In this document: positions 43,437 through 56,300 of the stretch, one piece after another | How positions within the stretch are numbered: position 1 is the first letter of the stretch | How the letters are laid out: every line of letters starts with the position of its first letter | Source: Cheiracanthium punctorium | Lineage: Eukaryota > Arthropoda > Arachnida > Araneae > Cheiracanthiidae | Length of the DNA stretch: 64,000 nt | Assembly: GCA_038373885.1 (NCBI GenBank) | Contig: JAWZYV010010319.1 | Location: 670,001-734,000, forward strand | Direction of reading: 5' to 3' | Made by a program: the position numbers and the translations under genes | Notes under the pieces: model-generated | What the model was told of the DNA's origin: nothing | The model's database searches: none | Seen by the model: the letters and a program-made list of their open reading frames with translations, nothing else

Positions 43437-45200
43437 TACTTGTACGGAGTATAAGGAAGTAATGTGATCCCGTTAAATTTTGGGGGCCAAACTTCGACGA
43501 AGAAACCGATTTTGACTACCTCTAAATTTAATTAAAAAAAAATTTTTTCCATGCATCTCATCATAAGCTAGCATGCACGATCATATAAACGCGCCTGCAA
43601 CTTATTTTGACCAGCGGTGAGTCTATTGTGGCCAGTTTTTCCATGCCGTCTGTACGTACGTACATATGATCTCAAAAAATATTGGTCGTAGAATGTTGAG
43701 ATTTGATATTTAGGATTATTCTATGATCTAGTTGTGCACCTCCCCTTTTGGTCTCAATCGAATGGATAGTTTATGTACAGGATCGCCCAAAAGATTCGAA
43801 ATACATTACGCTCTACGGAACGAAATTCATTAAACTCGTATATCTCAAAAACTATTAGGTGTAGTATGTTGAAACTTTATATTTAGGATTGTTGTAACAT
43901 CTACTTGTGCAGCTCCACTTTCGGTTCCATTCGACTGGATATTTTATCAACAGGACCGCCCAAAAGATTCGAAATACATTATACGCTCTATGGGCCGAAA
44001 TTCATTAAAGCGTAATTTAGAGGTATTGGGCTATTTCAAACGAATCAGAAGTGATATATGCTGTTAAGAGTTACAAAATGAATTTCTTCATTAAAAAAAG
44101 TGTCTTTATCATTTATAGTTCTCCTACAGGAACACTCAAAAGATTTCCAATACATTACGGTCAATGGCAATTTTAGGAGCATTCATCCATTTCAAGCACA
44201 ATACCGTCCTACCATATAAGTTAGGTAATGGTCCGATCACGGTCACGTGCCTCCCTCAAGAACTATGCCAAAAGTCGCCAAGCTTGGCGACTTTTGGTGT
44301 ATGTGTGTGCGTATTTAACTCTCAAATCTCAAAATCTATTATGAAATTTCAAGTATAAGATTGTTGTAATATCTAGTTGTGCATCTCGATTTTTGGTTCC
44401 AATCTACTGGAGAGTTTATTTACTGGACCACCGAAAAGAATTTCAATACTTTAATGTCGATGAACATCTTCAATATAATGCAACTGTAGACAGTCTTGTT
44501 TGGTCCATTCCCAAAATCTCGCCGTCTGACGTCGACCTAGGCGAGTTTTGCCGAAATATCGCCAAATTTGGCGATAGTCAGTCATTGGGTCCATGACCAA
44601 AATATCGCCATTTGTCATTGTTCTTGGCGAGTTTTGGCTAAATATCGCTAAATTTGGCGTTAGTTAGTCATTGTTTGGTCCATGCCCAAAACCTCGCCAT
44701 TTGTCGTCGACTGTGACGAGTTTCGCCGAAATAACGCCAAATTTGATGCCAAAAATTCTTTCGTATTTTGTATAACTCTAAAACTTTAACCCGTAGAATT
44801 TTGAACTTTTGTATTTAGAACTATTATAATATGTAACTGTTTTGAATATCTTTTTTTACTGCAATCAGTTGGGTAATTTATTTACAGGGTCAGCCAAATG
44901 ACTTAAAATACCTTAAGGTGTATGGATGCATTCAATTCATTGAAAGTCTGTGTACAATGACTACTTTGGCTATCCCCAAAATCTCGCAAACTTTCTCAAG
45001 CTTGTCGGTTTGGTGAAATATCGCCAAATAAATTGTCAGAAGGAAATCTTTCAAACTGAACTCAGCTTGGCGATAACGAAATATTTGGCTAGAAATAGCT
45101 AAACCTTACTATTACTGATATTTTATCTCTTTCAATCAAAATAAGTTTAGCTGAAGTGCTCCTAAAATATTTTTTATTTAATCGACGTGCGAGGAAGTTA
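43436..45200 (+). repeat. 'CTTCCTTG' large repeat family, copy R2
   Basis: It starts ACTTACTTGTACGGAGTATA and ends near GACGTGCGAGGAAGTTATG, so the ends are short inverted repeats of ACTTCCTTGYACG. Internal ~174-bp tandem units (ATTACGCTCTA, CGCCCAAAAGATTCGAAATAC, TCTAGTTGTGCACCTCCCC) are followed by TTGGCGA/TCGCCAA-rich units. It is about 85-90% like R3. Confidence 0.85.
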
Positions 45201-45369
45201 TGTGTTGTCCACATCAGACATTTTCAGCAAAGGGTTGCGCCTCAAAGGGTTAAAGGCCATGTGTGTATTCGAGGACGACGACGAACCGGAGAAAAGCTCG
45301 CCTGTTGACAGGAATTGTGAATTGCGCTGTATATTTTTGCACGTAACTGAGAGATACAATTCAAAGTGG

Positions 45370-46112
45370 CTCTTATAACAGTCTATGAGCCAGCGACCGC
45401 CAGACCTTCGTCATAGTATGAAAGCTGAAAGTTTCTCTGCTCATACCCCCCAACAGAGGTAGGAACAATCGGCCACTATAAAGTTTGGATGATCGTGGCT
45501 TTGGCAGGTAACAGGTGGCAAAGGTGTATAAAATTGCAGAAAATTTTCGTCATTCCATAAAGCTTGATTTTTTTTATATGTTCTTCATAGCAGTACTAGA
45601 AATCACTTTATCCCTTGCCAGACACTTTTCCATCGTGGGAAACCCCTGCCAGACAACCTCAAAGTCGTGGAAAACGTAATTCTATTACGAGCGCGCTGCA
45701 GCATCGTAAGAAAGTTCAGAAGTAGCAGTATAAAATGTGTTTGGTACTTTGTGATAGCTTGGCGTACTTCGTCGCGGGCGTTTACGAACACAACAGTTTT
45801 CCATGACTCCCGTTGACTTTGAGATTGTCTGGTGGGGGTTTCCCACGATGGAAAAGTGTCTGGCAAGGGATAAAGTGATTTCTAGTATTGCGAAGAAGAA
45901 CATATAAAAAAAAATGAAGCTTTATGAAATGACGAAAATATTCTGCAATTTTATACACCTTTGCCACCTGCTACCTGCCAAAGCCACGGTCATCCAAACT
46001 TTAGAGTGGCCGATTGTTCCTGCCTCTGTTGGGAGGTATGCGCACAGAAAGTTTCAGCTTTTATACTATGACGAAGGTCTGGCGGCCGCGGGCTCTTGCT
46101 CTATAAGTGTAG
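45370..46112. mobile_element. Foldback element with ~310-bp arms
   Basis: The left arm (45370-45690) and right arm (about 45790-46112) are inverted copies at roughly 90% identity. They share CCGCCAGACCTTCGTCATAG, CAATCGGCCACT, TGGCAAAGGTGTATAAAATT and CCCTTGCCAGACACTTTTCC. The short spacer is not coding. Confidence 0.88.
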
Positions 46113-46735
46113 CATTCACACCTGTATCATTCTTTTTCTATTCCTCGATACGGGACCTTCCGAAATTCGCGTATAAAACAGAGACGCTATAAATATAGGG
46201 CGCTGAAGGGAGAGGTCACTGTATATTGTTATAGTTAACAAAATGATTTGCTAACATCTGCCAAGGATAGCAACTTCGTGTGTACTTTTTATGTTTATTT
46301 TATTACTTCGTTTATTTAATGGCAACAGGTGCAAAAAATTTAACTTAGCAGAGTTGGCGACGAGTGATGGTAGCAGAAAAGTACCCGCTAATGTTTACAT
46401 CTAATTAGCATTCACAATGTAGAGATATCGTCGATTTTGGTACCGCATACGTTAGTGTAACGTTTAAATAGATTATGTTTACTTCATTACTTCGTTTATT
46501 TAATGGCAACAGGTACAAATAAATGAACTTGACCGAATCGTATTCATAAGTATGTTGACGATGAATGATGTTATCATTTATCATGAAGTAAAAGCGAAAA
46601 TGCACCCGCTAATGTTTACATTTAATTGTTGCCATTCCCAGGGTAGAAGTATCGTCGATTTTGGTGCCGCATACGTTAGTGTATCATATAATAAGAAGAT
46701 ACGAAGAATTAAAATACGTTGAACACATAAATGGG

Positions 46736-47107
46736 TTGATTCCTACTTTAGCCCCCCACTCTCGCCAACCTAAAAATTCGCCGCAATCGCTTCGCTGTCG
46801 TGTGTCTCTAGTAGTTATGCATATGGATCAACGCTCTTAAAGGAACTAGGTGAAATAAGGGGTTAGCGATAAACGTACCAGTTAAGGAATTTGAAGACTC
46901 TTAATTACTTAAAACAGATTAACTGGCAATCGAAATAATTAAATAAACAAATAAGTAATGCTGTACTTATATTTGTTCCAAACCGCCATCATTAAGTTAC
47001 GGTTGCCACATAAATACAAAAAATCTTCATGGTAACTACATTATGTATAGTTCTCCCACCTTGGCGAGAGTGTGTGTGTGGGGGGGGGAGATTAAAGTAG
47101 GAATCAA
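46736..47107. mobile_element. TTGATTCY MITE family, copy S2
   Basis: Ends TTGATTCCTACTTTAGCCCC and its complement (AGATTAAAGTAGGAATCAA). The interior matches S1 at 34879-35255. Confidence 0.87.
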
Positions 47108-47486
47108 CATAGACAAGGAAAGGAATTTTACATACATGACTTCTTATTTCTAAGCCGTTGCATCAATAGCGGATGATCTTAAGGGTTACTACATGAACAC
47201 AAAGATTGCCACACTTATCACTTAACGGTACTTGTAGATTATAACAGTCACTGGCCTTGCTTGCCGGATTATGTCAAGATCGCAGCTATACTTGAGGACT
47301 GCAGACATCTATATGAATGTTTCCGCGAGATTTCACCACCGCCATCTTGGCGATTGAATTTTAGTGGCCGCTAGCGGCCCCTAGTAATTAAAATAATAAA
47401 TATGTTATGTAAACATGATCTGGCAAAAAGACTATATAATCGCCGAATTATGCAAGAATATGCAAATGAATATGAATTCTAACTAT

Positions 47487-49502
47487 TCTAACTAATATTA
47501 TAAATGCGAAAGTGAGTTTGTTTGTTTGTTTGTTTGTTTGTTTATGACGCTTTGACGCCTAAACCGCTGAATCGATTAGGATGCATTTTGGTTTAGATAT
47601 AGAGGGGACCCTGGAGTTGGTTATAGGCTAATTAGAATATTAGACTTTTAATTACTTTTTTAATTATTAATTAAAAACCGTTTTTACATTGCCATGGTTG
47701 GCGAGTTTCGCCCGTATCAAATGATTCATGTTTTGAGCTAACAAGAATGCTATTACTTCAATAAATAAGCGCGCGTGCATCTGAAAAGCATTAAATACCA
47801 CGGAAATTAAGCCAGTTTTATGCTAAATCTATCTATCTGTAATTAATAAAATGAATGATCTCCCAGACAAAATCTCCCCCCCCCCCCCCACAGAAAGCAA
47901 AAAGAATATTCTCCAGACAAATCTACAGAAAGCAGAGCTTTGAAAATTTGAGCATGATTGAGCCCATAACTTCGGTAAAGTGCACCTGAGGCTCAAAATT
48001 TTGAAATTTTAACTACTTTTCAAACTATTAATTAAAAGCCGTTTTATCGCCCGCACAAAATGATTTATGCTTTTGAAATAAAGCAGAAATTCTATTTTCA
48101 AAATCACATGCATTTGAAAAACATGGAAATTATGTTGATTTTACGCCAAATTAAAAAGCATAAGCAAAGAAAAGGGTACTTACGTATTATACCGCCAAGA
48201 CAAGCGATTTTTTGCCAAAATAAATGCCGGGCACATGAAATTATTAATGGTTTTGAATACGATTGGCAACAGTTTGGTAACACATTTGACGATAAAACAG
48301 TTTGGCGGGAATGACCGCTGGGATAATACGAAAGTACCAAAAAAAAAAATCCAGATGTGTTTCTTAAAGTTCATAAATTTCCAAATCCTACCAATAATAT
48401 AAATGTGTACGTTTGTGTGTTTGGATGTTTTTGACTGAATCACACAAAAATGGTTGAACGGATTTGAAAAAATTTGTAATGAAAATAGCTTATGTCCTGG
48501 ATTAGGCAGCCTTTAAAGCATATAGCATAAATAATTCTTTTACAAAGACACTCAAAATGATTCTAATGCATTGCGCTCTATGGAAATTTTGTAGCTACTA
48601 AACCTATTCTAAAACTTTTTTAACTGATTAAAAGTTACATTATTCCTGAGTATCATTGTTTGTTTTTGGATTAAGACCGATTGACTGCACTAGGGTCCTA
48701 GGCCTATATGGAAAATTCCTCTGTGGGGGATTTTCTAAGGGATCCTAGCCCTTATTTATGCGAGGTTTTTTAGAAAACCACGGAAAACTGGGAGCGGCTA
48801 GGTCGACAGGCGCAACCAGGGTTTGAATCTGGCACCTCCCCCCTTGCAGTTTTGAGAGCAGAACTTCTTAGACACTGGTGGCATCCTAAGTGTTATAGGC
48901 TACCTTTAATGCATATATCACAGATAGTTCTTTTACAGGGATGCTAATAAGATTTACATTACGCTCTATGTGCATCTCTGTAAGTACTGAACCGATTCCT
49001 AAACTTTTTTTTACTGATAGTAAGCTACACTATTCTTGAGTATTATAGGCTAAAATTCATGCATGTAGCATAAATAGTTCCTTTACAGGAACACTCAAAA
49101 TAATTCTAATACATTACGCTCTCTCGGTATCTCTGTAACTACAGAACGGATTCTCAAACTTTTTCACTAATAGAAAGCTGCTCTATTCCTGATTAACATT
49201 GACTAAAATTCATGCATATAGCATAAATATTTCTTTTACAAAACAGTTCGCAAATACTGTCATAACTGTCTCTATTCGCCAAATGCCTGAAAAAAATCTA
49301 AATTTAGTAACTCTGTGCATATTCTCTTATTTTAAATGAAGTATACTAACATGCATTACACTTCATTTGAAACAAGTAAAAAGCAAATAATATTTAAATG
49401 CAGTTCCTTTTGTCGCAACAATATTTGTTATTCACACATGCTACATTTCTGTCGGGACCTAATTCTAAAGCCGACGTGGACGAAGTCGCGGGTAGCAGCT
49501 AG
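47487..49502 (+). mobile_element. Helitron-like non-autonomous element
   Basis: It begins TCTAACTAATATTATAAATG followed by (GTTT)n and TGACGCCTAAACCGCTGAAT, and ends GACGAAGTCGCGGGTAGCAG then CTAG before T. TC...CTRR ends without TIRs, and this end sequence, are typical of arthropod Helitrons. Inside are a ~165-bp tandem array (about 48500-49250) and the T2 MITE. There is no Rep/helicase. Confidence 0.65.
48183..48330 (-). mobile_element. CGTATTAT MITE family, copy T2
   Basis: Ends CGTATTATACCGCC and GACCGCTGGGATAATACG. Full-length inverted match to T1 at 40022-40173. It lies inside the Helitron-like element. Confidence 0.82.
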
Positions 49503-50218
49503 TAGTTTATTAAATAGAATAAATAACATATATATGTAATAAATTAAAACGGTACACGTTTTCTATATTTGCATGCAAAACTATAACTTCCATTTTGGCA
49601 TATGCGACTATGTTATTTTGAGAACAATTTATCACTTTTTATTTATTTTCGTACCCTCCATTTTATTTTCATTAAATTTTAGTGGAAAATATAAGCGCTA
49701 TGTCTTTCAATCATGTATTCCTTGTTGGATTTTCCTTCGAATACTTAAAAATTTTTATAGCAAATAAACAGTTTACAAGGAAATTTTAATTTAAATACGC
49801 AATGTCTTTAATTTAAACGTCTTTAAAGTTAATGACAATAATCGATCAGTGAAAAATGTATGTGCATTATTTATTTAAATCTGTGTATGTACCGCGTACT
49901 GCATATGTATCTGTATATTAATACCGCGGTGGTGTAATACGTGTACCACTGTAACAGTAATTACGACTTTTTAAATAATTGTTTGAAATAAGTTTTAATG
50001 GAATCCTTAGATTGGTATGTATAAATAATTTTGTGTGGGTGAATGAAATAAAATTTTGTACACGAAAGAGTTAAAAGAATAGTATACGCACAAAGAAGAA
50101 ACGTAGCTTAATGTCGTGCAAAATTGCTGTTTTTCTCAAAAGAGAGAGAGAGGTCTTTTTTCTCAATGGCATAATTTCTTAGTGTCTGATCACTGATTTT
50201 GTTCTTGCTCCTTTTCAG
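49503..50218. other. Sequence upstream of Glut copy 2 exon A; no exon recognised
   Basis: AT-rich, with a polypyrimidine/acceptor at the right edge. No ATG followed by a phase-0 donor looks convincing. A copy 2 promoter or first exon could be here or further left. Confidence 0.35.
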
Positions 50219-50317
50219 GGATTAACTGCAAACATTATATTTGCCATTTTAGCTGCAGCTCTTGGCTCTGCATTTCAGCATGGATACAATACGGGAGTTG
50301 TCAACGCACCACAAGAT
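50219..50317 (+). CDS. Glut1: Glut copy 2, exon A
   Basis: Thirty-three codons in phase 0, with acceptor ccttttcag and donor gtaaga. [20 protein letters not shown] and the [12 protein letters not shown] segment differ from copy 1 at only four residues. The first part of the downstream intron also aligns with copy 1. Confidence 0.95.
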
Positions 50318-53300
50318 GTAAGAACTTTTAAAACAAATTTCAGAAAAGAGAAAAATGCCGATTCTTTATGCATATATATGTGTGTATGCAGAGCGACTGC
50401 TAAGACTTTTTTCAGGGGGGGGGGAAGTCTGCAAAGTCAAATATCGGTTTTTTAGAACTTTCTTATTTTTTATCAACTATATTACTAATTTTTTACTTTT
50501 GCCAACTGGATTTGCGTAATTTTGCCAAGTGTACCAGAAACACAAAGTAAATTATCGTTTTCATTAAACTTTTTCCACCAATTTTGCCAACTAGGTATCT
50601 AATTTTGACAAGTTTAACAGAATTTTGCGAGTCTTGGGGGGGGAGAGACTCCCCCTATCCCCCCTTTATCAAGGGCCCTGTGTTCATGGATGTATTAGTG
50701 CGCATACAGCATCAGACAGCTACATCAAGCAACTATTTTTGTATGGAATTCAAATATCCATTTGAATTCTTTGAACTTTATCTGGGTCATGCGAAAATAG
50801 AAGTTATTTAAGCCATCAAATTTTTAGGTATATATTTTGGCAAAAAATTAATGTTTGCTATACACATATTCAGGGGTAGATATCTTGTGATTTTTTTTCG
50901 GTTGCCCACTGGGCAATTACTGAAATTATTTTGTTTACCCGAAAATGAACTTTCTTGCCCTTAAAATTTTCGCTACACAAAATTTTTAAGAACATGCGGC
51001 CGTTACAATGAAAATAAGTAGTCAAACGTTTATTCATAAAATTGCCATTATTACGAAATGGAAATAGAAATAGAAGTTCAGAATGAAAATAGGAATAGGA
51101 AACTGCATTTTCAAGCTAAGGAATTAAAAGGGGAATAGTTGCTTTTCTTGGTTGCTCGAAGGGCAACTGAACTTTTTGTTTTACTTGCCCATTTAAAAAT
51201 CTGATTGTTCCGGGCAAGCTGGCAACCGCAAATTTCGACCCCTGCACATATTTTTTACATCCGCAATAAATGTGAAAAAGAACCTAAACATCTTAAAAGT
51301 TCTAACCAATACTCTTGTGGGGCAGACCGTGAAGCTCTATTACAGATATATCATGCTATTATCCGTTCCAAAATGGACTAAGCCTGCTGCGTCTGTGGGT
51401 CAACTTGCTAGTCGATTAAAAAAAAGAAAAAAAAAATTACGCATATATTCCGGAACTTTTAAATCCTCACCTGTACAAAGTCTATATATAACTTGCTACG
51501 ATCCAGCTCTCACCTATATTCGTCGTAAATTGCCACTGATTTGTTTTTTTTTTGCATACTTTCTCAACATTCACACCCACTGATAATTTCTATTTTAGGC
51601 AATAATCTAGACTACTTTTATTTTAATGATTCATTATGCACTCCTCTATTTGGATTCACAGAAATCTTGCCGGTACCCAGTTAGCAGATGTTGGGGCTTA
51701 TGCTTGTTCCCCTCTTGATATGCAACCTTAGACAATTTCTCAGATTCCATAAGTTTCAACCGTTTAAAGGCCTCTCCAATCTGGAAACTGACCTTCAAAT
51801 TAGCAACAGCTGTTCCATCATGAAAAAAGCATGTACAAAAATATCAAGAGATATATATGGATGAATGAAAGTCTGGAAGTCATGTTAGCTTACTTTTGTT
51901 AGCTGCGCTCGCACACCCTTCCTCCAATTTGTTCTGTCTTTATAGCTGAATTGCTAGTAATTTGTGATAGCCTTAAATACATTTCTAGAATGAATAAAAA
52001 TTGCTTTATTATACACTCTGACATTTTTAATGCACTGGAAAACCGCAAATCGGGCTCTATTACACATTAGCTACATTGGAAAAGTTTACAACTTACAAAT
52101 CGTGGCTGGGAAACTATGACCATAATCAATAACGATCTAATGGAACAGCGAAAATAAACTTCATGCCATACAACCATCTATCATCAACAGGACTTACCAG
52201 ACTTACAAGCATCTACTCCTTACTGAACCTGCTCCACAATGTTCTCATAGTCTGTCATACTCATCTTACCATTCATCATGTTTTAACCACTTGTACAGGA
52301 TTTAATAACTTTTACCAAACTCATTTTAACTGCCTTCATCCTAAACTTGAACACATTTTATGTGAAACTCCACACACAAATTTGATCCACTTCCTTCGGC
52401 TCATTAATCTGGATGCAAAACCCCCATTCAGATACATCCTTATCCTCACTTTAATCTACTTTTCATGACTTTATCCTGTTGCTTGTTCTATAATCTCCAT
52501 CAATGTTTTTTAAAAACTCTTCAGAACGAGAAAATAAAAATAAGAGCCTTGCTCCGTCATTCGTAATTCATAGAAATTATAAAATAAATTAATCAATAAA
52601 TGTAATATATATTCATTAACAGATTGTGCTATGCGCAATGGTTTGAAATATTTTTCTCTTTACATTCTTTTACAAAGAGTTACGCGTGTTATCAAAGTGT
52701 ACAGCGAATACAATTGCTACTCATTTTATAATGTCTTTAAGTTACTTAAAACATTTATTATTTTGGTATTGGCATTTCAATGAAGAGAATTCATGAATTT
52801 ATAAAATAAATGATGCTGGAGGAGGAATAAACCACAGGAGGAATGAAGTCCGCACGAAAGGCAAGGAAAAGAAAAAATATTTTCATTTGAAACAAATCGC
52901 ATTTAACTCATTTTTAACTCTTTAAGTGCTTTTACAACGGAAATATTTGACTCTCTAATATCATCAAAACTTTATAAAACTAAAGTTTCGCAAAGAATTT
53001 TTCTCTCAAAGAAAACAGGAATTTAATTAACTTGAAATTTTTTATGCATTTAACCTAAAGAATTCTTAAAAGTTGCATGTTCAAGATCTTGATGTGAACT
53101 TTTATTTACAAGGGATTTGAGATGCTTAAGTTAGTTTCACTTACTTTCAACACTGAATTTTAAACCCCAACTAACTTTCTAAAATGAATTTTTGTGCAGG
53201 GGGTGCGTATAATTATTTGTGTCCTCTACTTCGAACTCTATTAAGTTGATTATTCAAAGTTGAGGAGCTATTCTTTTATGTTAATCAAAACAAAAGTTGT

Positions 53301-56300
53301 TTTGCTTGTTAAGAAAATAACTGTACTATGTATAAATTTATTTTTGAATATGTTTTTTCCATAAATCGTTGGTGTAACCTATGTATTTTTCTCCCTCAGC
53401 TGGTAGAAGATTTCATCAATGAGACCTATTTTAGAAAATATGAAGAATATCCCTCCAATAGCATCGTCACCCTCATCTTTTCAATTATCGTGTCTGTATT
53501 TTGCCTGGGTGGCATGCTGGGAGCCCTGGGGACAGCTTTCCTATCTGAACTATTTGGTCGCCGTGGAGGCCTGCTTGTCAATAACACCCTGGTCTTCATA
53601 GTCGCAGCTCTACTGGGCTTCTCTAAAATGGCAAAATCTTACGAAATGCTCATCGTCGGCAGATTTGTGATAGGAATCAATTGTGGTAATATACATATTG
53701 CATCTATTGCCACCACTGCATATTGTTATTCAATACTCCAAAAAGTATTGCAATGTCTACTGGGTGATTAAAAAAAAAAATTGTCTGTATATAAACCTCT
53801 AGCTGCCGTTTCGTTCTATCGATCCAGATGAAACTTCAGCTATTGTTATTAAAAGGCATGAACTCGGGATTCAACGAACAGCAACAAAATAGAGCTCATG
53901 GTTACGCTTATATTAGCAGAAACTCTAAATTTTCAAACGGACCGTTTTTACTTCCTTGTACGTAGTATAAGGAAGTAATGTGATCCCGAAAAATTTTGGG
54001 GGCCAAATTTCGACATAAAAACCGATTTTGACTACCTCTAAATTGAATTTTAAAATTTTTTTCGATGCATCTCATCGTAGGCTAGCATGCACGATCATAT
54101 TAACGCGTCTGCAACTCATTTTGACCAGTGGCGAGTCTACTGTGGCCAGTTTTTCCATGCCGTCTGTACGTACGTACGTATGTACGTACGTACGTACGTA
54201 CGTACGTACGTACGTATGTATGTAACTCGCATATCTCAAAAACTATTGGTCGTAGAATGTTGAGATTTGATATTTAGGATTGTTCTATGATCTAGTTGTG
54301 CACCTCCCCTTTTGGTGGCAATCGAATGAATAGTTTATGTACAGGACCGCCCAAAAGATTCGAAATACATTACGCTCTATGGGCCGAAATTCATTAAACT
54401 CGCCTAACTCAAAAGCTATTAGGCGTAGAATGTCGAAACTTCATATTTTGGATAGTTGTAACATCTAGTTGTGCACCTCCCCTTTTGGTTCCATTCGACT
54501 GGATAGTTTATCTACAGGACTGCCCAAAACATTCGAAATACATTACACTCAATGGGCCGAAATTCATTAAACTCGCATATCTCAAAAACTGTTAGGCGTT
54601 GAATGTTGAAACTTTATATTTAGGATTGTTGTAACATCTAGTTGTGCACCTCCCCTTTCGGTTCTATTCGACTGAATAGTTTATCTAAAGGACCGCCCAA
54701 AAGATTCGAAATACATTACGCTCTATGGGCCGAAATTCATCAAAGCGTTTTTTAGAGGTATTGGGCTATTTCAAACGACTCAGAAGTGATATATGCTGTA
54801 AAGAGTTAGAAAATGAATTTCTCTATTAAAAAAAGTGTCTTTATCATTTATAGTTCTGCTACAGGAACACTCAAAAGATTTCCAATACATTACGGTCAAT
54901 AGCAATTTTAGGGGCATTCATCCATTTCAAGCACAATACCGTCCTACCACATAAGTTAGGTAATGGTCAGACCACGGTCACGTGCCTCCCTCAAGAACTA
55001 TGCCAAAAGTCGCCAAGCTTGGCGACTTTTGGTGTACGTGTGTGCATATTTAACTCTCAAATCTCAAAAACTATTATGAAATTTCATATATAAGAATGTT
55101 GTAGCATCTAGTTGTGCATCTCGATTTTTGGTTCCAATCTACTGGAGAGTTTATTTACAGGACCACCGAAAAGAATTTCAGTACCTTAATGTCTATGGAC
55201 ATCTTCATTATAATACAACTGTAGACAGTCATTGTTTGGTACATGCCCAAAATCTCGCCGTCTGTCCTCGACCTTGGCGAGTTTTGGCGAAATATCGCCA
55301 AATTTGGCGATAGTCAGTCATTTCGTCCATGCCCAAAGTATCGCCATTTGTCATCGTTCTTGGCGAGTTTTGGCGAAATATCGCCAAATTTGGCGATAAT
55401 CTGTCATTGTTTGGTTTATGCTTAAAATCTCGCCAAATGTCGTCGACATTGACGAGTTTCGCCGAAATATCGCCAAATTTGGCGCCAAAAATTATTTCCT
55501 ATTTTGTATAACTCTAAAACTTTAACCCGTAGATTTTTGAACTTTGTATTTAGAACTATTGTAATATCTAACTGTTTTCAATATCTTTTTTGACAGCAAT
55601 CGACTGAGAATTTATTTACATGGTGAGCCAAATGACTTTGAATACATTGAGGTGTATAGATGCATTCAATTCATTGAAGGTCTGTGCTCACTGACTACTT
55701 TGGCTATCCCCAAAATCTCGCTGACTATCTCAAGTTTGTCGGCTTTTGGTGAAATATCGCCAAATAAAGTGTCAGAAGGAAATCTTTCAAATTGAACTCA
55801 GCTTGGCGATATCGAAATATTTGGCTAGAAATTGCTAAACCTTACTATTATTGATATTTTATCTCTTTCAAACAAATAAATTTAGAGGAAATTCGTCGAA
55901 AATATTTTTGATCTAATGGACGTGCAAGGAAGTCATGTGTTGGACACATCAGATTTTTTCCTTCTGCAAAATGCTCAGCTCATGTGAAAACGTATAAAGA
56001 GCATTGAAACGATGTGTTTATCTCTAAAAACGGACGCATAACTCGCAGTAAAAAACAGTTCTGCGAGCGGCCAACAAACACACGATCGGAGGAAATTTGC
56101 AAATGACAGACATTAAACAAGATCTCTAATGGTAACGTATTAACGGACAAAAGAAAACTGCCATCGCAGGCCCAGGATCGTATTTTGCATTGCAGTCTAT
56201 TGGCATAGTGCAGTTTACAGAGCTTTTTTTTGTTCCTGCAAAACGCATCCGTTTTTGGGGATATACGTGTCGTTCCACTGCCTGCAGGGTTTTAGCATGC

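Larger units (their letters stand above)
43232..46221. mobile_element. pogo/Tigger-like composite element (~3 kb)
   Basis: TA (43230-43231, 46222-46223) flanks GAGTGACCTCTCACTTATA and the right end GGGAGAGGTCACTG. These resemble the CAGTGACCTCTC-type ends of pogo-like elements. The inside is made of other repeats: the TACCAGCAAGATGGCGG copy (43318-43436), repeat R2, and a foldback. No transposase was seen. Confidence 0.6.

Noticed and set aside
45603..46192. Overlapping ORFs on both strands
   Set aside because: They are translations of the two arms of the 45370-46112 foldback.
55128..55511. Repeated peptide 'LGEFWRNIAKFGDS' suggesting a repeat protein
   Set aside because: It results from TTGGCGA tandem DNA units in repeat R3; the same words occur in non-coding frames and in other copies with stops.
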